Source: an uncultured Ruminiclostridium sp.
GTDB taxonomy: Bacteria > Bacillota > Clostridia > Oscillospirales > Ruminococcaceae
Assembly: GCA_947627695.1 (NCBI GenBank)
Contig: CANQXF010000005.1
Span: forward strand, 62,001 to 126,000
Reading direction: 5' to 3'
DNA length: 64,000 bases
Shown here: positions 1 through 10,359 of the stretch, piece after piece
Layout of the letters: every line of letters starts with the position of its first letter
Numbering within the stretch: position 1 is the first letter of the stretch
The notes under the pieces: model-generated
What the model was told of the DNA's origin: nothing
The model's database searches: none
Seen by the model: only the letters and a program-made list of their open reading frames with translations
Made by a program: the position numbers and the translations under genes

Positions 1-899
1 GCGGGAGTCACCTTGTCAAAATACTTGGTGGTCTCGTCAGATGAAAAATACTTATATTCAAAGACAATGCTGGGATTTTGCTTGAACTCGTCGATGTCCT
101 TTATCATTTCGCCCGCCGTCTGGTAACGCTTGGAGGGCTCCTTCTGCATTGCCTTTTCGGTTATCTCCTCCAGTCCCTCGGGAATGTCGGGGTTTATCTC
201 GGACATTTTCTTCGCCTGGGACTGCATATGCATAAGGGCGATAGCAACAGGTCCGTCGCCATCAAAGGGCTTTTTCCCCGACAGCATTTCATACATCATA
301 ACGCCAACGGAGTAAATGTCGCTGCGCTCGTCGGTGACGTCGCCTCTCGCCTGCTCGGGGCTGATGTAATGAACAGAGCCTATCGCCTTTTCGGACATGG
401 TTTTGTCAGTCTCGCGATTAAAGCGGGCGATGCCGAAATCCATCACCTTTATCGTGCCGTCGGCAAGGAGCATAACGTTCTGGGGCTTAATATCACGGTG
501 GACTATTCCCCTGTCGTGAGCGTGCTGGAGCGCCTTTAGTATCTGAAGTGTGAAATGCACTACGTCCTTCCACTTCAGAACGCCGTTCTTTGCGATGTAA
601 TCAGTGAGGGTTATGCCGTCGATGTATTCCATCACGATAAATTGCAGCTTGTCGGTAAAGCCCACGTCAAATATCTTCACGATATTGGGGTGGGAAAGGA
701 GAGCTATCGCCTTGGACTCGTTCCTGAAGCGGCGGATAAAGTCCTCGCTGCCGATAAACTCGGTCTTGAGTATCTTTACCGCAACTATCCTGTCCTCGGT
801 TATATCTCTGGCCTTGTAAATATCCGCCATTCCGCCCATTCCGATAAGCTCCAGCAGCTCGTATCTGCCGTCGAGCTTTTTGCCGATATTATTGTCCAT
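1..899 (-). CDS. prkC: Serine/threonine protein kinase, PrkC/Stk type (C-terminal part beyond window start)
   Basis: Reverse-strand translation from ATG at 899: MDNNIGKKLDGRYELLELIGMGGMADIYKA...HRDIKPQNVML...MDFGIA; truncated by the window edge; next to a PP2C phosphatase. Confidence 0.9.
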   Translation of the reverse strand, partial: MDNNIGKKLDGRYELLELIGMGGMADIYKARDITEDRIVAVKILKTEFIGSEDFIRRFRNESKAIALLSHPNIVKIFDVGFTDKLQFIVMEYIDGITLTDYIAKNGVLKWKDVVHFTLQILKALQHAHDRGIVHRDIKPQNVMLLADGTIKVMDFGIARFNRETDKTMSEKAIGSVHYISPEQARGDVTDERSDIYSVGVMMYEMLSGKKPFDGDGPVAIALMHMQSQAKKMSEINPDIPEGLEEITEKAMQKEPSKRYQTAGEMIKDIDEFKQNPSIVFEYKYFSSDETTKYFDKVTP

Positions 900-978
900 T
901 TCGTTATCCGCTTTCTCCGCACGTTCAGATTTATCCTCGGCTCTCCCCGTGCGGCGGGTGAGCCTGTTCAAATCAAGA

Positions 979-1713
979 TCAGCACTGCAAAAGGGCAACG
1001 GTGACGTTGTCGCGTCCGCCGTTCGCCAAAGCGTAATCTATAAGCATATCACAGCATTTCTGCACGGGATTGTTCACGATTATACCTGCTATCTCCGCAT
1101 CGTCCCCGTAGGAGTGAAGTCCGTCGGAGCAAAGAAGCAGGTGATGTCCCGCCTCAAGGTCTATCTCAAAATAATCGGGGGTTATGTCACGGGACGCTCC
1201 CACTGCTCTTGTGATACGGCTGCGCAGGGGGTGGGTCCTGCTTTCCTCCTCGGTTATCCTGCCCTGCTCGATAAGGCGGCGTATCTCGGTGTGGTCCTTG
1301 GTTATCTGCTGCATATTCCTGTCAAATATATGATAGCAACGGCTGTCGCCCACATTTATTATGTACGCTCTTTGCTCATATACGACTGCCGCAACGCAGG
1401 TTGTACCCATTCCTCTCTTGTCAGGCTCGCTGTTGGAACGGTCGTAGACAAGACTGTTTGCGGCGGTGACTGAGGTGATAAGCAGGTTTCTTATGAAATT
1501 GCGGTTGTTGCTTACACGAAAACCGTCCTTTATCCTGCTGCTCATCAGGTCGACTGTCATCTGGCTGGCACAGCTCCCCGCATTCTCACCGCCCATTCCG
1601 TCGCAAACTACCAATGCAACGGCTTCGTCGTTCTCACCGATAGTCTGCGCCCAGACTCTGTCCTGATTTTCGTCACGGCAAAGCCCTATATCCGTTTTGG
1701 TAAAGAATTTCAA
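979..1713 (-). CDS. stp: PP2C-family protein serine/threonine phosphatase (Stp/PrpC)
   Basis: TDIGLCRDENQDRVW, VCDGMGGENAG, CSDGLHSYGDD motifs; adjacent to the Ser/Thr kinase. Confidence 0.93.
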   Translation of the reverse strand: MKFFTKTDIGLCRDENQDRVWAQTIGENDEAVALVVCDGMGGENAGSCASQMTVDLMSSRIKDGFRVSNNRNFIRNLLITSVTAANSLVYDRSNSEPDKRGMGTTCVAAVVYEQRAYIINVGDSRCYHIFDRNMQQITKDHTEIRRLIEQGRITEEESRTHPLRSRITRAVGASRDITPDYFEIDLEAGHHLLLCSDGLHSYGDDAEIAGIIVNNPVQKCCDMLIDYALANGGRDNVTVALLQC

Positions 1714-1758
1714 GTTAAATTCTCCTTTTTATATTTCAAATATCATTTATTTTCAAAA

Positions 1759-2787
1759 TCACATATTGTCACGCCTGAGCTGTCCGCAGGCGGCCTCGAT
1801 GTCGGCGCCCAGTGTTCTGCGAACCGTGGCGTTTATCCCGCCGTCACAAAGGCGCTTGCAAAATTCTGCCGCTTTCGGGCTTTTGCTGTAGCCGCCCTCC
1901 CGTATCTCGTTTATGGGGATAAGGTTGACGTGGCACACGCCCAGCGGCTTTAACAAGGCTATCAGCTTATCCGCTGTGTCCTTGTCGTCGTTCACGTCTT
2001 TTATCAGGGCGAACTCAAAGCTGATACGTCTGCCTGTCTTTTTGAAATAATCGTCGCAGGCTTTTATCAGCCGTTCTATAGGGTATCTGTCGTTTATCGG
2101 CATTATCTCACTGCGCTTTTCGTTGTCGGGGGCGTGGAGAGATACCGAAAGGGTGAGCCCTAAGTTTTTCTCCGCAAGGTCGTATATCCTGTCGACAAGC
2201 CCGCAGGTGGAGAGGGAGACATGGCGCAGGCTCATATTCCGCCCGCTTTTGTGGGAAAGGAGGGAGAGAAACTTCATCACGTTGTCGTAATTGTCCAGCG
2301 GCTCGCCTATTCCCATAAGGACTATTGAATCCACCGTTTTCCCGCTGTCGCGCTCGGTCTCGTATATTTGAAGAAGTATCTCTGAGGGCTGGAGGTTCCG
2401 CACAAAGCCCGCCTTTGTGGAGGCGCAGAAGCGGCAGCCCATTTTGCAGCCCACCTGTGTGGAAAGGCAGATACTGTTTCCGTGGTGATATTCCATAAGC
2501 ACGGTCTCCACCTTGCCGCCGTCAGGCAGTACATATAAATATTTTACAGTATTGTCAGCCTTTGATACAAGTCTTTTTTGAATTTTCAGTGAATTTATAT
2601 AAAAATGTTCATTTAAAATTGCTTTTGTTTGTGCAGAAATATTAGTCATTTTGTCAAAGCTGTCCGCCTTGTTCACATGGAGCCACCTGAAAACCTGTCC
2701 CGCACGGTATTTTTTGTCACCGAATTGTAACATTTTCACTTCAAGCTCCTCAAGGGTCAGCGACAAAATATCTGTTTTTTCCTCCAT
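1759..2787 (-). CDS. rlmN: 23S rRNA (adenine2503-C2)-methyltransferase, radical SAM
   Basis: CKMGCRFCAS radical SAM motif, MGIGEPLDNYDNV, C-terminal NATVRRTLGADIEAACGQL. Confidence 0.97.
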   Translation of the reverse strand: MEEKTDILSLTLEELEVKMLQFGDKKYRAGQVFRWLHVNKADSFDKMTNISAQTKAILNEHFYINSLKIQKRLVSKADNTVKYLYVLPDGGKVETVLMEYHHGNSICLSTQVGCKMGCRFCASTKAGFVRNLQPSEILLQIYETERDSGKTVDSIVLMGIGEPLDNYDNVMKFLSLLSHKSGRNMSLRHVSLSTCGLVDRIYDLAEKNLGLTLSVSLHAPDNEKRSEIMPINDRYPIERLIKACDDYFKKTGRRISFEFALIKDVNDDKDTADKLIALLKPLGVCHVNLIPINEIREGGYSKSPKAAEFCKRLCDGGINATVRRTLGADIEAACGQLRRDNM

Positions 2788-4110
2788 TTATTTCACCCTC
2801 CTGAGCGTTGCGGCAAAAAATCCGTCCCCGCCTGTCACGGAGGGGATAAAGGTGCGCATACAGGCTTCCTCCACGCCCTTTAATCCCAAGGGGACGACCA
2901 CGGGCGCAAAATCGGGATTTTCCGACAGGAATTTTTCTACCACGCCCTGATTTTCGTCGGTGTTAAGGGTGCAGGTGGAGTAGATGAGCGTTCCGCCTTT
3001 TTTGACGTAATTCGAGGCGGTTTTCAGAATGTGGTATTGCAACAATGGGAGCTGTTCAAGCAGCTTCATTTCCTTGTATTTTATCTCGGGCTTGCGGCGG
3101 ATAACGCCAAGTCCAGAGCATACCACGTCGCACAGCACCTTGTCTGCTTTGGGGAGATTTTCGTCGTAAACGGTGGCGTCGTGAGTTTCGGCGATTATGT
3201 TTTTTATGCCGAGGCGTTCTGCGCCGCTTTTTATCATTGATACCCTGCCGTCATATACGTCGTAGCTGTACAGCTTTCCCCTGTCCGCCATAAGCTCCGC
3301 CATGGTGAAGCTCTTTCCTCCGGGGGCGGCGCATACGTCCATAACAGTTTCGTTAAAAATCGGGTGAGCGATAAGACAGCAAAGCTGAGAGGAAACGTCC
3401 TGCACGTGAAAAAGCCCGTCACGGTAGGCTTTTGTGCTTTCTATGCGGGTTATCCTGCCAAGCTCAAGACATTCGGGGAGAAGGGCGTTACGCTTTGCTT
3501 CTATCCCCTCCTTCGCCAGCTTTGAGATAAGCTCGTCAGGGGTGCATTTCAAGGTATTCACGCGAATGAAAAGAGGGGGTCTGCCAAAGCTGCTGTTTAA
3601 AATTTCCACTGTTTTTTCTTCACCGAACGTTCCCACCCACTTCTTGACAAGCCAGCGGGGGCAGGAATATTCAACGGACAGCTTTGGGATACCTTGCAGG
3701 TCCTTGTAATCGATAGTTTTGCCGCTTCGGATAAAGCTGCGGAGTATGCCGTTCACAAAGCCTTTACGATTATTTGGAGCAAGCTCAACGGATTCGTTCA
3801 CGGCGGCGCTTTCGGGAACGGCGGTGTATAGGAGCTGATACAGCCCCATTCTCAGCGGCTGTAAAACGTCGGCGTCTATCTTGTCAAATTCGGCGGAGGA
3901 GTAAAGTCTGATTATGTAATCCAGGGTCATTCTTCGCTCGATAACGCCGTAAAAAAGCATTGCGGCGAACGCCCTGTCCCGCTGAGGCAGCTTTTCCCTG
4001 CTGAGGGCGTTGTCAAGAGCGATGTTGGAATATGTGCCGTTTTTATGCATTGATATCAAAAGCTCGTTGACTACCTGTCTTGCGGTCTTCATAACAGCTC
4101 CTCCTTTCAT
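2788..4110 (-). CDS. rsmB: 16S rRNA m5C967 methyltransferase (Sun/RsmB)
   Basis: NusB-like N-terminus, DVCAAPGGKSF, DVVCSGLGVIRRKPEIKY, YSTCTLNTDENQ. Confidence 0.95.
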   Translation of the reverse strand: MKGGAVMKTARQVVNELLISMHKNGTYSNIALDNALSREKLPQRDRAFAAMLFYGVIERRMTLDYIIRLYSSAEFDKIDADVLQPLRMGLYQLLYTAVPESAAVNESVELAPNNRKGFVNGILRSFIRSGKTIDYKDLQGIPKLSVEYSCPRWLVKKWVGTFGEEKTVEILNSSFGRPPLFIRVNTLKCTPDELISKLAKEGIEAKRNALLPECLELGRITRIESTKAYRDGLFHVQDVSSQLCCLIAHPIFNETVMDVCAAPGGKSFTMAELMADRGKLYSYDVYDGRVSMIKSGAERLGIKNIIAETHDATVYDENLPKADKVLCDVVCSGLGVIRRKPEIKYKEMKLLEQLPLLQYHILKTASNYVKKGGTLIYSTCTLNTDENQGVVEKFLSENPDFAPVVVPLGLKGVEEACMRTFIPSVTGGDGFFAATLRRVK

Positions 4111-4128
4111 TGAAATGTGAAAATGCGC

Positions 4129-4842
4129 TTAATTCCTTCTTCTGCGGGACATCAGTATCAGCCTGAAAAGCTGAGCCATAGCTACCATAAGTCCCGTAAT
4201 ATAGGTCATAGCGGCGGCGGAAAGGGTCTTTCTCGCTCCCGCCTGCTCGTCTGCTCCCAAAAGGAACTGATCCTTTATGGTTCTCATCGCTCTGCGGCTG
4301 GCGTCAAGCTCCACGGGAAGAGTCAACACCTGAAACAAAACGATAAGGGCAAAAAGTATAACTCCCACGTCCACAAGGAAGGGGATACTTGCGAACATTC
4401 CTATAAGGAAGAAATATATCCAGGTGCTTGAGCCGAACTGTGCAACGGGCACAAATATCGCTCTCAGACGTATGGGGAGATAATTCGTGTTGTACTGCAC
4501 GGCGTGTCCCACCTCGTGAGCCGCTACGCCGATAGATGCGATGGTGGGATTGTCAAAAACAGAATCGGACAGGGCGACTATGTTGGTCTTGGGGTCATAG
4601 TGGTCGGTGAGATTTCCGCTTACGCGCATCACCTGAACATTGTAAAGACCGTAGCTGTCAAGTATCTGCCTTGCTATAACGTTGGCTGGAACACGGCTCG
4701 TTGTCACAACGCCGTTGTATTTGCGGAAAACGGAATTTACACGCCACTGGGCGATATAGGCAAACAAGGTGACTATTATCACAAGCATATACGCAAAGAA
4801 GTCGTTGTTCAGAAAAAATTCGTAAAACATAGTTCCTCCCAA
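4129..4842 (-). CDS. Zinc metallopeptidase, YugP family (DUF2232-type membrane peptidase)
   Basis: HEVGHAVQY motif, hydrophobic helices, position between rsmB and fmt. Confidence 0.88.
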   Translation of the reverse strand: MGGTMFYEFFLNNDFFAYMLVIIVTLFAYIAQWRVNSVFRKYNGVVTTSRVPANVIARQILDSYGLYNVQVMRVSGNLTDHYDPKTNIVALSDSVFDNPTIASIGVAAHEVGHAVQYNTNYLPIRLRAIFVPVAQFGSSTWIYFFLIGMFASIPFLVDVGVILFALIVLFQVLTLPVELDASRRAMRTIKDQFLLGADEQAGARKTLSAAAMTYITGLMVAMAQLFRLILMSRRRRN

Positions 4843-4843
4843 A

Positions 4844-5779
4844 TCAGCCTAAAAGCGTTCCCGCAGGGACGTTTCTCCCGCGGAGAAAGTCGCTGTCGCT
4901 CATTCTTTTTCCGCCCTCGGGCTGAATGTCGGTAAGGCGAAGAACGCCTTTTCCGCAGGCAATGCATAGTCCCTCGCCCGCCGTTACCGTTCCTGCGGGG
5001 GCATTTGCGGCAAGGTCAAGACGCTTGGCAAAATATACCTTCAGCCGCTTGCCCCCAAGAAATGTGTATGCGCAGGGGCTTTGGGACAGTCCTCTTATCT
5101 TGTTGTATATATTATCCGCCGTATCGCTGAAATCTATGCGGCACTCTTCCTTGGTGAGCATAGCGGCGTAGCAGGTGTTTTCATCGGTCTGTGGTATCCT
5201 TGGGGCAGTTCCCGCTTCAATGAGGGAGAGGGCTTTTACAATCAGTTTTCCGCCCATTTGAGAAAGGACGTCGTGAAGCTGGGAGGCGGTCATATCATCG
5301 GATATTTCCGTCTTTTCGCTGATTATCATATCGCCTGTGTCAAGTCCCTCCGCCATATGCATTATGGTGACGCCGCTTTCCTTTTCGCCGTTCATTATAC
5401 AGCGGTTTAATGGGGCGGCTCCTCTGTATCGGGGCAGTAATGAGGCGTGTATGTTGATACAGCCGTATTTCGGCAGGTCCAGGACGGCTTTGGGGAGTAT
5501 CTGACCGTATGCCGCAACTACTATGCAGTCGGGGTTTATCTCTGTGAGAATTTCAAGGGATTTTTCCCCGTCCTCGCCCCTGCGCAGGGAAAGGGGCTGG
5601 TAAACGGGTATTTCCCGTTCCACGGCGTATTCTTTTACAGGGGGCATTTGCATTTTGTGTCCTCTGTTCTTCGGCTTGTCAGGCTGAGTGAATACGGCGG
5701 CGACGTTATGTCCCGCCTTTATCAGTGCATCAAGGCAGGGTACGGCGAAGTCGGGAGTTCCCATAAAAACTATATTCAA
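4844..5779 (-). CDS. fmt: Methionyl-tRNA formyltransferase; likely TTG start inside the longer ORF
   Basis: LNIVFMGTPDFAVPCLDAL, NIHASLLPRYRGAAP; overlaps def. Confidence 0.95.
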   Translation of the reverse strand: MNIVFMGTPDFAVPCLDALIKAGHNVAAVFTQPDKPKNRGHKMQMPPVKEYAVEREIPVYQPLSLRRGEDGEKSLEILTEINPDCIVVAAYGQILPKAVLDLPKYGCINIHASLLPRYRGAAPLNRCIMNGEKESGVTIMHMAEGLDTGDMIISEKTEISDDMTASQLHDVLSQMGGKLIVKALSLIEAGTAPRIPQTDENTCYAAMLTKEECRIDFSDTADNIYNKIRGLSQSPCAYTFLGGKRLKVYFAKRLDLAANAPAGTVTAGEGLCIACGKGVLRLTDIQPEGGKRMSDSDFLRGRNVPAGTLLG

Positions 5780-5801
5780 GGGCGCTGCTCCTTTCGGAAA
5801 A

Positions 5802-6266
5802 TTATTGTTCCTTGCGTTTATCCACCATTTCGTCCGCAAGGTCGGTGAAGATTATGCCGTTAAGATGGTCTATCTCATGGCAGAAAGCCCGCGCAAGAAG
5901 CTCCGTTCCCTCAAATTTCACTTCCTTGCCGTAACGGTTCTGCGCAGTTACCTTTACCTTGGCGGGGCGCTGAACGTAGCCCCAGGTGTCGGGGCAGGAC
6001 AGACAGCCCTCCACCTCGTGCTGTTTTCCCTTGGCGGAGGTGATGACGGGATTTATCAGCTCTATCTTTCCGTCGCCTACGTCTATTACCACAACGCGTC
6101 TGAGTATCCCCACCTGAGGGGCGGCAAGACCGATACCGTCTGCGGCGCGCATAGTTTCGTACATATCGTCCAGAAGTACCCACAGCTTGTCGTCAAACAC
6201 CGTGACTTCCCTGCTTTTTTTGCGGAGTATCTCGTCTCCGAATTTTACGATATTCCTTTTTGCCAT
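5802..6266 (-). CDS. def: Peptide deformylase
   Basis: [28 protein letters not shown]. Confidence 0.96.
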   Translation of the reverse strand: MAKRNIVKFGDEILRKKSREVTVFDDKLWVLLDDMYETMRAADGIGLAAPQVGILRRVVVIDVGDGKIELINPVITSAKGKQHEVEGCLSCPDTWGYVQRPAKVKVTAQNRYGKEVKFEGTELLARAFCHEIDHLNGIIFTDLADEMVDKRKEQ

Positions 6267-6333
6267 ATTTTTACCTTTCCTTTTATGATTTTATCCTTTC
6301 TTTGTGTAAGGAATGTGAATACTGTCGGAATTT

Positions 6334-8805
6334 TCAGGTTATTTCCCCGTTTATGTCTATGTAAAGGCTGACGTTGGTGAAAGCGGGGTCCTTGTATGCT
6401 TTCATCAGCACTTCGTGCATAAAGCGGCGGAAGGTCTTGTTAAAGCGGCATTTTATAACCAGCTTGTATCTGAAGCGCCCGCCCAGTCTGCCGGTTCCCA
6501 TTTTGGTGGGACCGAGTATGCGCAGGGGGAGCTTTTCAGTTTCCTCCTGCGCCTGCTGTGAGATAAGCTGAGAAAAACGCTTTGCGGCGTTGATACAAGG
6601 CTCGTTCATCAGGGAGGAAAATCCCGCAAGGCAAATGTCGCAGTAGGGCGGGAACAAAAGCGCCTGCCTTATTTCATTCTCCTGATAGTAAAATTCCTCA
6701 TAATCCTGCCTTGCAGCAAGCTCAAGCACATAATGCTCGGGGGAGAAGGTCTGTATGTAGGCTCTGCCTGTCTTGCTCCCTCTGCCAGAGCGTCCAACCA
6801 CCTGCGTCACAAGGGAAAAGGTGCGCTCGTAGCCCATATAATCCCCTGAATACAGGGATTTATCTATCATCAGCACTCCCACAAGAGTGACGTTTTCAAA
6901 ATCCAGCCCCTTGGCTATCATCTGAGTTCCCACCATAATGTCGTATTCCCTGTTGCGAAAGCGGGTGAATTTTTCGGAAAATGCATTCTTTGACATAGTG
7001 GTGTCGGCGTCCATACGCAATATCCTCGCATTTGGAAAATATTCCTTTATCTCGTCCTCAATGCGCTGAGTTCCCGTTCCTGTGGACAGAATGTATTTGC
7101 TTTTGCATTTGGGGCAGAAATCGGGCATTTTCTGCGTGTAGCCGCAGTAGTGGCAGATAATGCTGTTGTTCGCCTTGTGATATGTTAAGGGTATACCGCA
7201 GGCGGGACATTCCATAACGTCGCCGCAGTTTATACAGCTTATGTGGGTGTAATAGCCCCGTCGGTTGAGCAGGAGGAGGCTTTGCTCGCCCTTTTCAAGA
7301 TTTGCTTTAAGCTCGTTTAACAGCGCCTCGCTGAAATTCCCCCTGTTGCCGCTTTCATATTCCGCTTTCATATCCACGATGTATACCTGAGGGAGCGACG
7401 CTTTGTTGAAACGCTCGCTAAGGGTGAAAAGGCTGTATCGCCCTCTTTTTGCGTTGTAGTAGCTGTCTATCGAGGGGGTGGCGGAAGCGAGGAGCAAAAG
7501 CGAATTGTGTCTGAAAGCCCTTTGCTTTGCCACGTTTCTTGCGTGGTAGCGGGGGGAACGGTCGGATTTATAGGTATGCTCGCCTTCCTCGTCTATGACG
7601 ATTATCCCTATATTGTCAAGGGGAGCGAAAACGGCGCTGCGTGTGCCTATGACTATCTTTGCCTCGCCGCCGCTTATTCTTCTGTATTCATCAGCTCTTT
7701 TGCCCATAGAAAGGTTGCTGTGGATTATAGCCACGTCGCTGCCGAAAAGCCGCCTGAAATTTTCCACCGTCTGAGGGGTGAGAGAGATTTCGGGGACTAA
7801 CATCAGGGCAGTTCTGCCGTTTGACAAAGCCTGCTCTATCAGCTTGATGAAAACGCTGGTCTTGCCGCTTCCCGTAACGCCGTGAAGCAAGGCGCAATGC
7901 GGTTCTTTCCCGTCCATAAGGGCGCTTATGCCGTCGAATACCTTTTGCTGTTCATCTGAAAGAGTTATGGCGGCGGCGCTGTCCTCGGCTCTGAAATCGG
8001 CGCTGTCACTGCGGGAAACGGTGTAGGTAAATTCCTCCAAAAGTCCGTATTTTACCATTGTCTTTATTACGGTGGAGGTGATGCCGCAGATGTAGCAAAG
8101 CTCCTTGACTGAGGCGGAATCGTAATCCGCAAGGGCGTTTATCACGCTTTTCTGCCGTGAGGTGAGCTTTGACATTCGGTCGTTTTGCTCAAAGTCCTCC
8201 GCAAGTCTTACCATATTTTCCGTTTCGTCGCCCACGCCCCGTTTTACCTGTTCGTTTTTCAGCAGAAAGCCTTTTTCCTCAAGGGAGGAAATTATCTTCT
8301 TCCCTGCGGGGGAGGAATAGCTTTCAATCAGCTTGGACTGGGCGGCGGCGCTTTTTGCGGCAAGAAAGCCGTCGTATGCCGTGCGCTCCTCCTCGGTAAG
8401 CGTGGAAACGTCCATATCCTGACGGGGAGAATACTCCGCTTTTATGCTGAAGGTAAGTCCCGGAGGGAGAATAGTGCGTATTGCGTCAAAATAGGTGCAG
8501 AAGGTGTTTTCTTTCAGCCATACCGACAGATCAAGCAGCTCCTCGCTTATCCTGACGCTGTCATTTGGAACGCTGTATATGGGTTTCAGCTTTGAGGGAT
8601 CGCACTGTTTTTCCTCTACGGAATAGACCATAGCCATACGCTTTTTGTTCCCGCCGCCGAAAGGGACCATTACAAATCTTCCCTTGTCAACGCCGTTAAG
8701 TCCGTCGGGGACGATATAATCGTAAAGCGTGTCAAAGGCGTAAAGGCATTTGTCAACGGCGACTGACGCAACGGTAAGCGTGGCTGTTCTGTCATTATCG
8801 GTCAA
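6334..8805 (-). CDS. priA: Primosomal protein N' (PriA helicase)
   Basis: GVTGSGKTSVF, DEEGEHTYKSD, zinc-binding CINCGDVMECPACGIPLTYHK. Confidence 0.96.
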   Translation of the reverse strand: MTDNDRTATLTVASVAVDKCLYAFDTLYDYIVPDGLNGVDKGRFVMVPFGGGNKKRMAMVYSVEEKQCDPSKLKPIYSVPNDSVRISEELLDLSVWLKENTFCTYFDAIRTILPPGLTFSIKAEYSPRQDMDVSTLTEEERTAYDGFLAAKSAAAQSKLIESYSSPAGKKIISSLEEKGFLLKNEQVKRGVGDETENMVRLAEDFEQNDRMSKLTSRQKSVINALADYDSASVKELCYICGITSTVIKTMVKYGLLEEFTYTVSRSDSADFRAEDSAAAITLSDEQQKVFDGISALMDGKEPHCALLHGVTGSGKTSVFIKLIEQALSNGRTALMLVPEISLTPQTVENFRRLFGSDVAIIHSNLSMGKRADEYRRISGGEAKIVIGTRSAVFAPLDNIGIIVIDEEGEHTYKSDRSPRYHARNVAKQRAFRHNSLLLLASATPSIDSYYNAKRGRYSLFTLSERFNKASLPQVYIVDMKAEYESGNRGNFSEALLNELKANLEKGEQSLLLLNRRGYYTHISCINCGDVMECPACGIPLTYHKANNSIICHYCGYTQKMPDFCPKCKSKYILSTGTGTQRIEDEIKEYFPNARILRMDADTTMSKNAFSEKFTRFRNREYDIMVGTQMIAKGLDFENVTLVGVLMIDKSLYSGDYMGYERTFSLVTQVVGRSGRGSKTGRAYIQTFSPEHYVLELAARQDYEEFYYQENEIRQALLFPPYCDICLAGFSSLMNEPCINAAKRFSQLISQQAQEETEKLPLRILGPTKMGTGRLGGRFRYKLVIKCRFNKTFRRFMHEVLMKAYKDPAFTNVSLYIDINGEIT

Positions 8806-8830
8806 TTTATATCAACTCCTTTTGGGAGCG

Positions 8831-9436
8831 TTACCCGTTTATTATCCTGTCTATAAGCTCGGTATTAAGGCTTTCCCTGAAGCCCTCGGCGCAAACTATC
8901 GCCGCAAGGTCGTCCACCGCCTTTTCAAGCTCGCCGTTTACGATAACGTAATCATATTCCTTGGCGTGGGAAAGCTCGGTCCTTGCCTGCAAAAGGCGCT
9001 TTTGTATGGTTTCCTCGTCCTCAGTTCCCCGCTTGTGCAGGCGGCGGGAAAGCTCCTCCATCGAGGGAGGGAGAATGAATATCAAAACGGCTTCGGGAAA
9101 CATTTTTTTCACGTTGGCGGCGCCCTCTATCTCGATTTTCAGCACCACGTTCTTTCCCTCGGAAAGCATATCTTCAACTGCCTTGCGGGGAGTGCCGTAA
9201 AAGTTACCGCAGTATTCGGTATGCTCCAAAAGCTGGTTTTCAGCTATCATCTGCTGAAATTCCTCACGGGTCTTGAAGTGATAGCTTACCCCGTCAACTT
9301 CTCCCACTCGCATCGCCCTCGTGGTGGCAGAAACGGAATAATGCAGGTTTATGTCGCGCTTTAACGCCTGCTCCAGAATGGTGTCCTTGCCGCAGCCCGC
9401 GGGGGCGGATACCACGAACAAAATTCCTCTTTTCAT
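8831..9436 (-). CDS. gmk: Guanylate kinase
   Basis: FVVSAPAGCGKDTI P-loop, SATTRAMRVGEVDGVSYHF. Confidence 0.96.
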   Translation of the reverse strand: MKRGILFVVSAPAGCGKDTILEQALKRDINLHYSVSATTRAMRVGEVDGVSYHFKTREEFQQMIAENQLLEHTEYCGNFYGTPRKAVEDMLSEGKNVVLKIEIEGAANVKKMFPEAVLIFILPPSMEELSRRLHKRGTEDEETIQKRLLQARTELSHAKEYDYVIVNGELEKAVDDLAAIVCAEGFRESLNTELIDRIING

Positions 9437-9681
9437 TGCTGTTCCCCGTCCTTCTCCGAATTTTTCAGCAGTCTGTCCGTTTCCTTGGCGGAAAGTACTA
9501 TGTGACCGCTGTCCATTACGATAACGGATTTTGTCTTTCTGCCGCAGGTGGCGTCCACCGCCAGATTTTTTTCCTTAGCCGCAGAGATCATTCTTTTGGC
9601 GGGAGCGGCGTCCGCCGCGGTGACGGCTATTATCCTGTCGGCGTTCACAAGGTTGCCGAAGCCTATGTCAAGTAATATCAT
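9433..9681 (-). CDS. remA: DUF370/RemA-family extracellular matrix regulator
   Basis: MILLDIGFGNLVNADRIIAV, conserved linkage to gmk. Confidence 0.88.
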   Translation of the reverse strand: MILLDIGFGNLVNADRIIAVTAADAAPAKRMISAAKEKNLAVDATCGRKTKSVIVMDSGHIVLSAKETDRLLKNSEKDGEQQ

Positions 9682-9751
9682 TGCTTGTCCTCATTTTGAA
9701 AATAAAAAGTTTATCATATTATTATAGCATTTTTCACTTAATAAATCAAGG

Positions 9752-10339
9752 TCAGCCGCCGAAAAAGGTGTGCTCGATAAATACCTTTAATCCGATAGCA
9801 ACAAGTATCACGCCGCCTAAAATTTCCGCCCTGCTTCCTAAAAGCTGACCGAACTTCTTGCCGAAAAATACTCCCGCAAGGCTGATGACAAAGGTGGTGA
9901 GCCCTATCAGAGATACCGCCGTCCAGATATTCACATCGGGCAGGGCGGCAAAGCTGACCCCCACTATCAGGGCGTCTATGCTGGTGGCTATCGCCTGTAT
10001 CAGCAGGGCGGGGAGGGTGAGTTTAAACTCGGCGGGAGGTTCTTCACCCTTTTTCTTGGCACGAAGCTCCTTTATGCCGTCGAATATCATTTTCCCGCCG
10101 ATAAATCCCAGAAAAATTAAGGCGATATAATGGTCGAACCGCCTTATGACGCTTTCAAAGGCTGTTCCCAGAAAATAGCCCAGAGTGGGCATAAGCGCCT
10201 GAAAAAGTCCGAAAGAAAAGGCGGTGGCAAGCGCCGCCTTTACGTTCAGCTTTTTCATCGCAAGACCGTTTCCGATAGAAACGGCGAAAGCGTCCATTGA
10301 AAGCCCTACGGCGATGAGGAGCAGCTCGATAATTCCCAT
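9752..10339 (-). CDS. mntP: Manganese efflux pump MntP
   Basis: LIAVGLSMDAFAVSIGNG, SIDALIVGVSF, six hydrophobic segments. Confidence 0.93.
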   Translation of the reverse strand: MGIIELLLIAVGLSMDAFAVSIGNGLAMKKLNVKAALATAFSFGLFQALMPTLGYFLGTAFESVIRRFDHYIALIFLGFIGGKMIFDGIKELRAKKKGEEPPAEFKLTLPALLIQAIATSIDALIVGVSFAALPDVNIWTAVSLIGLTTFVISLAGVFFGKKFGQLLGSRAEILGGVILVAIGLKVFIEHTFFGG

Positions 10340-10359
10340 AAAAATTCCTTTCCGAAAAT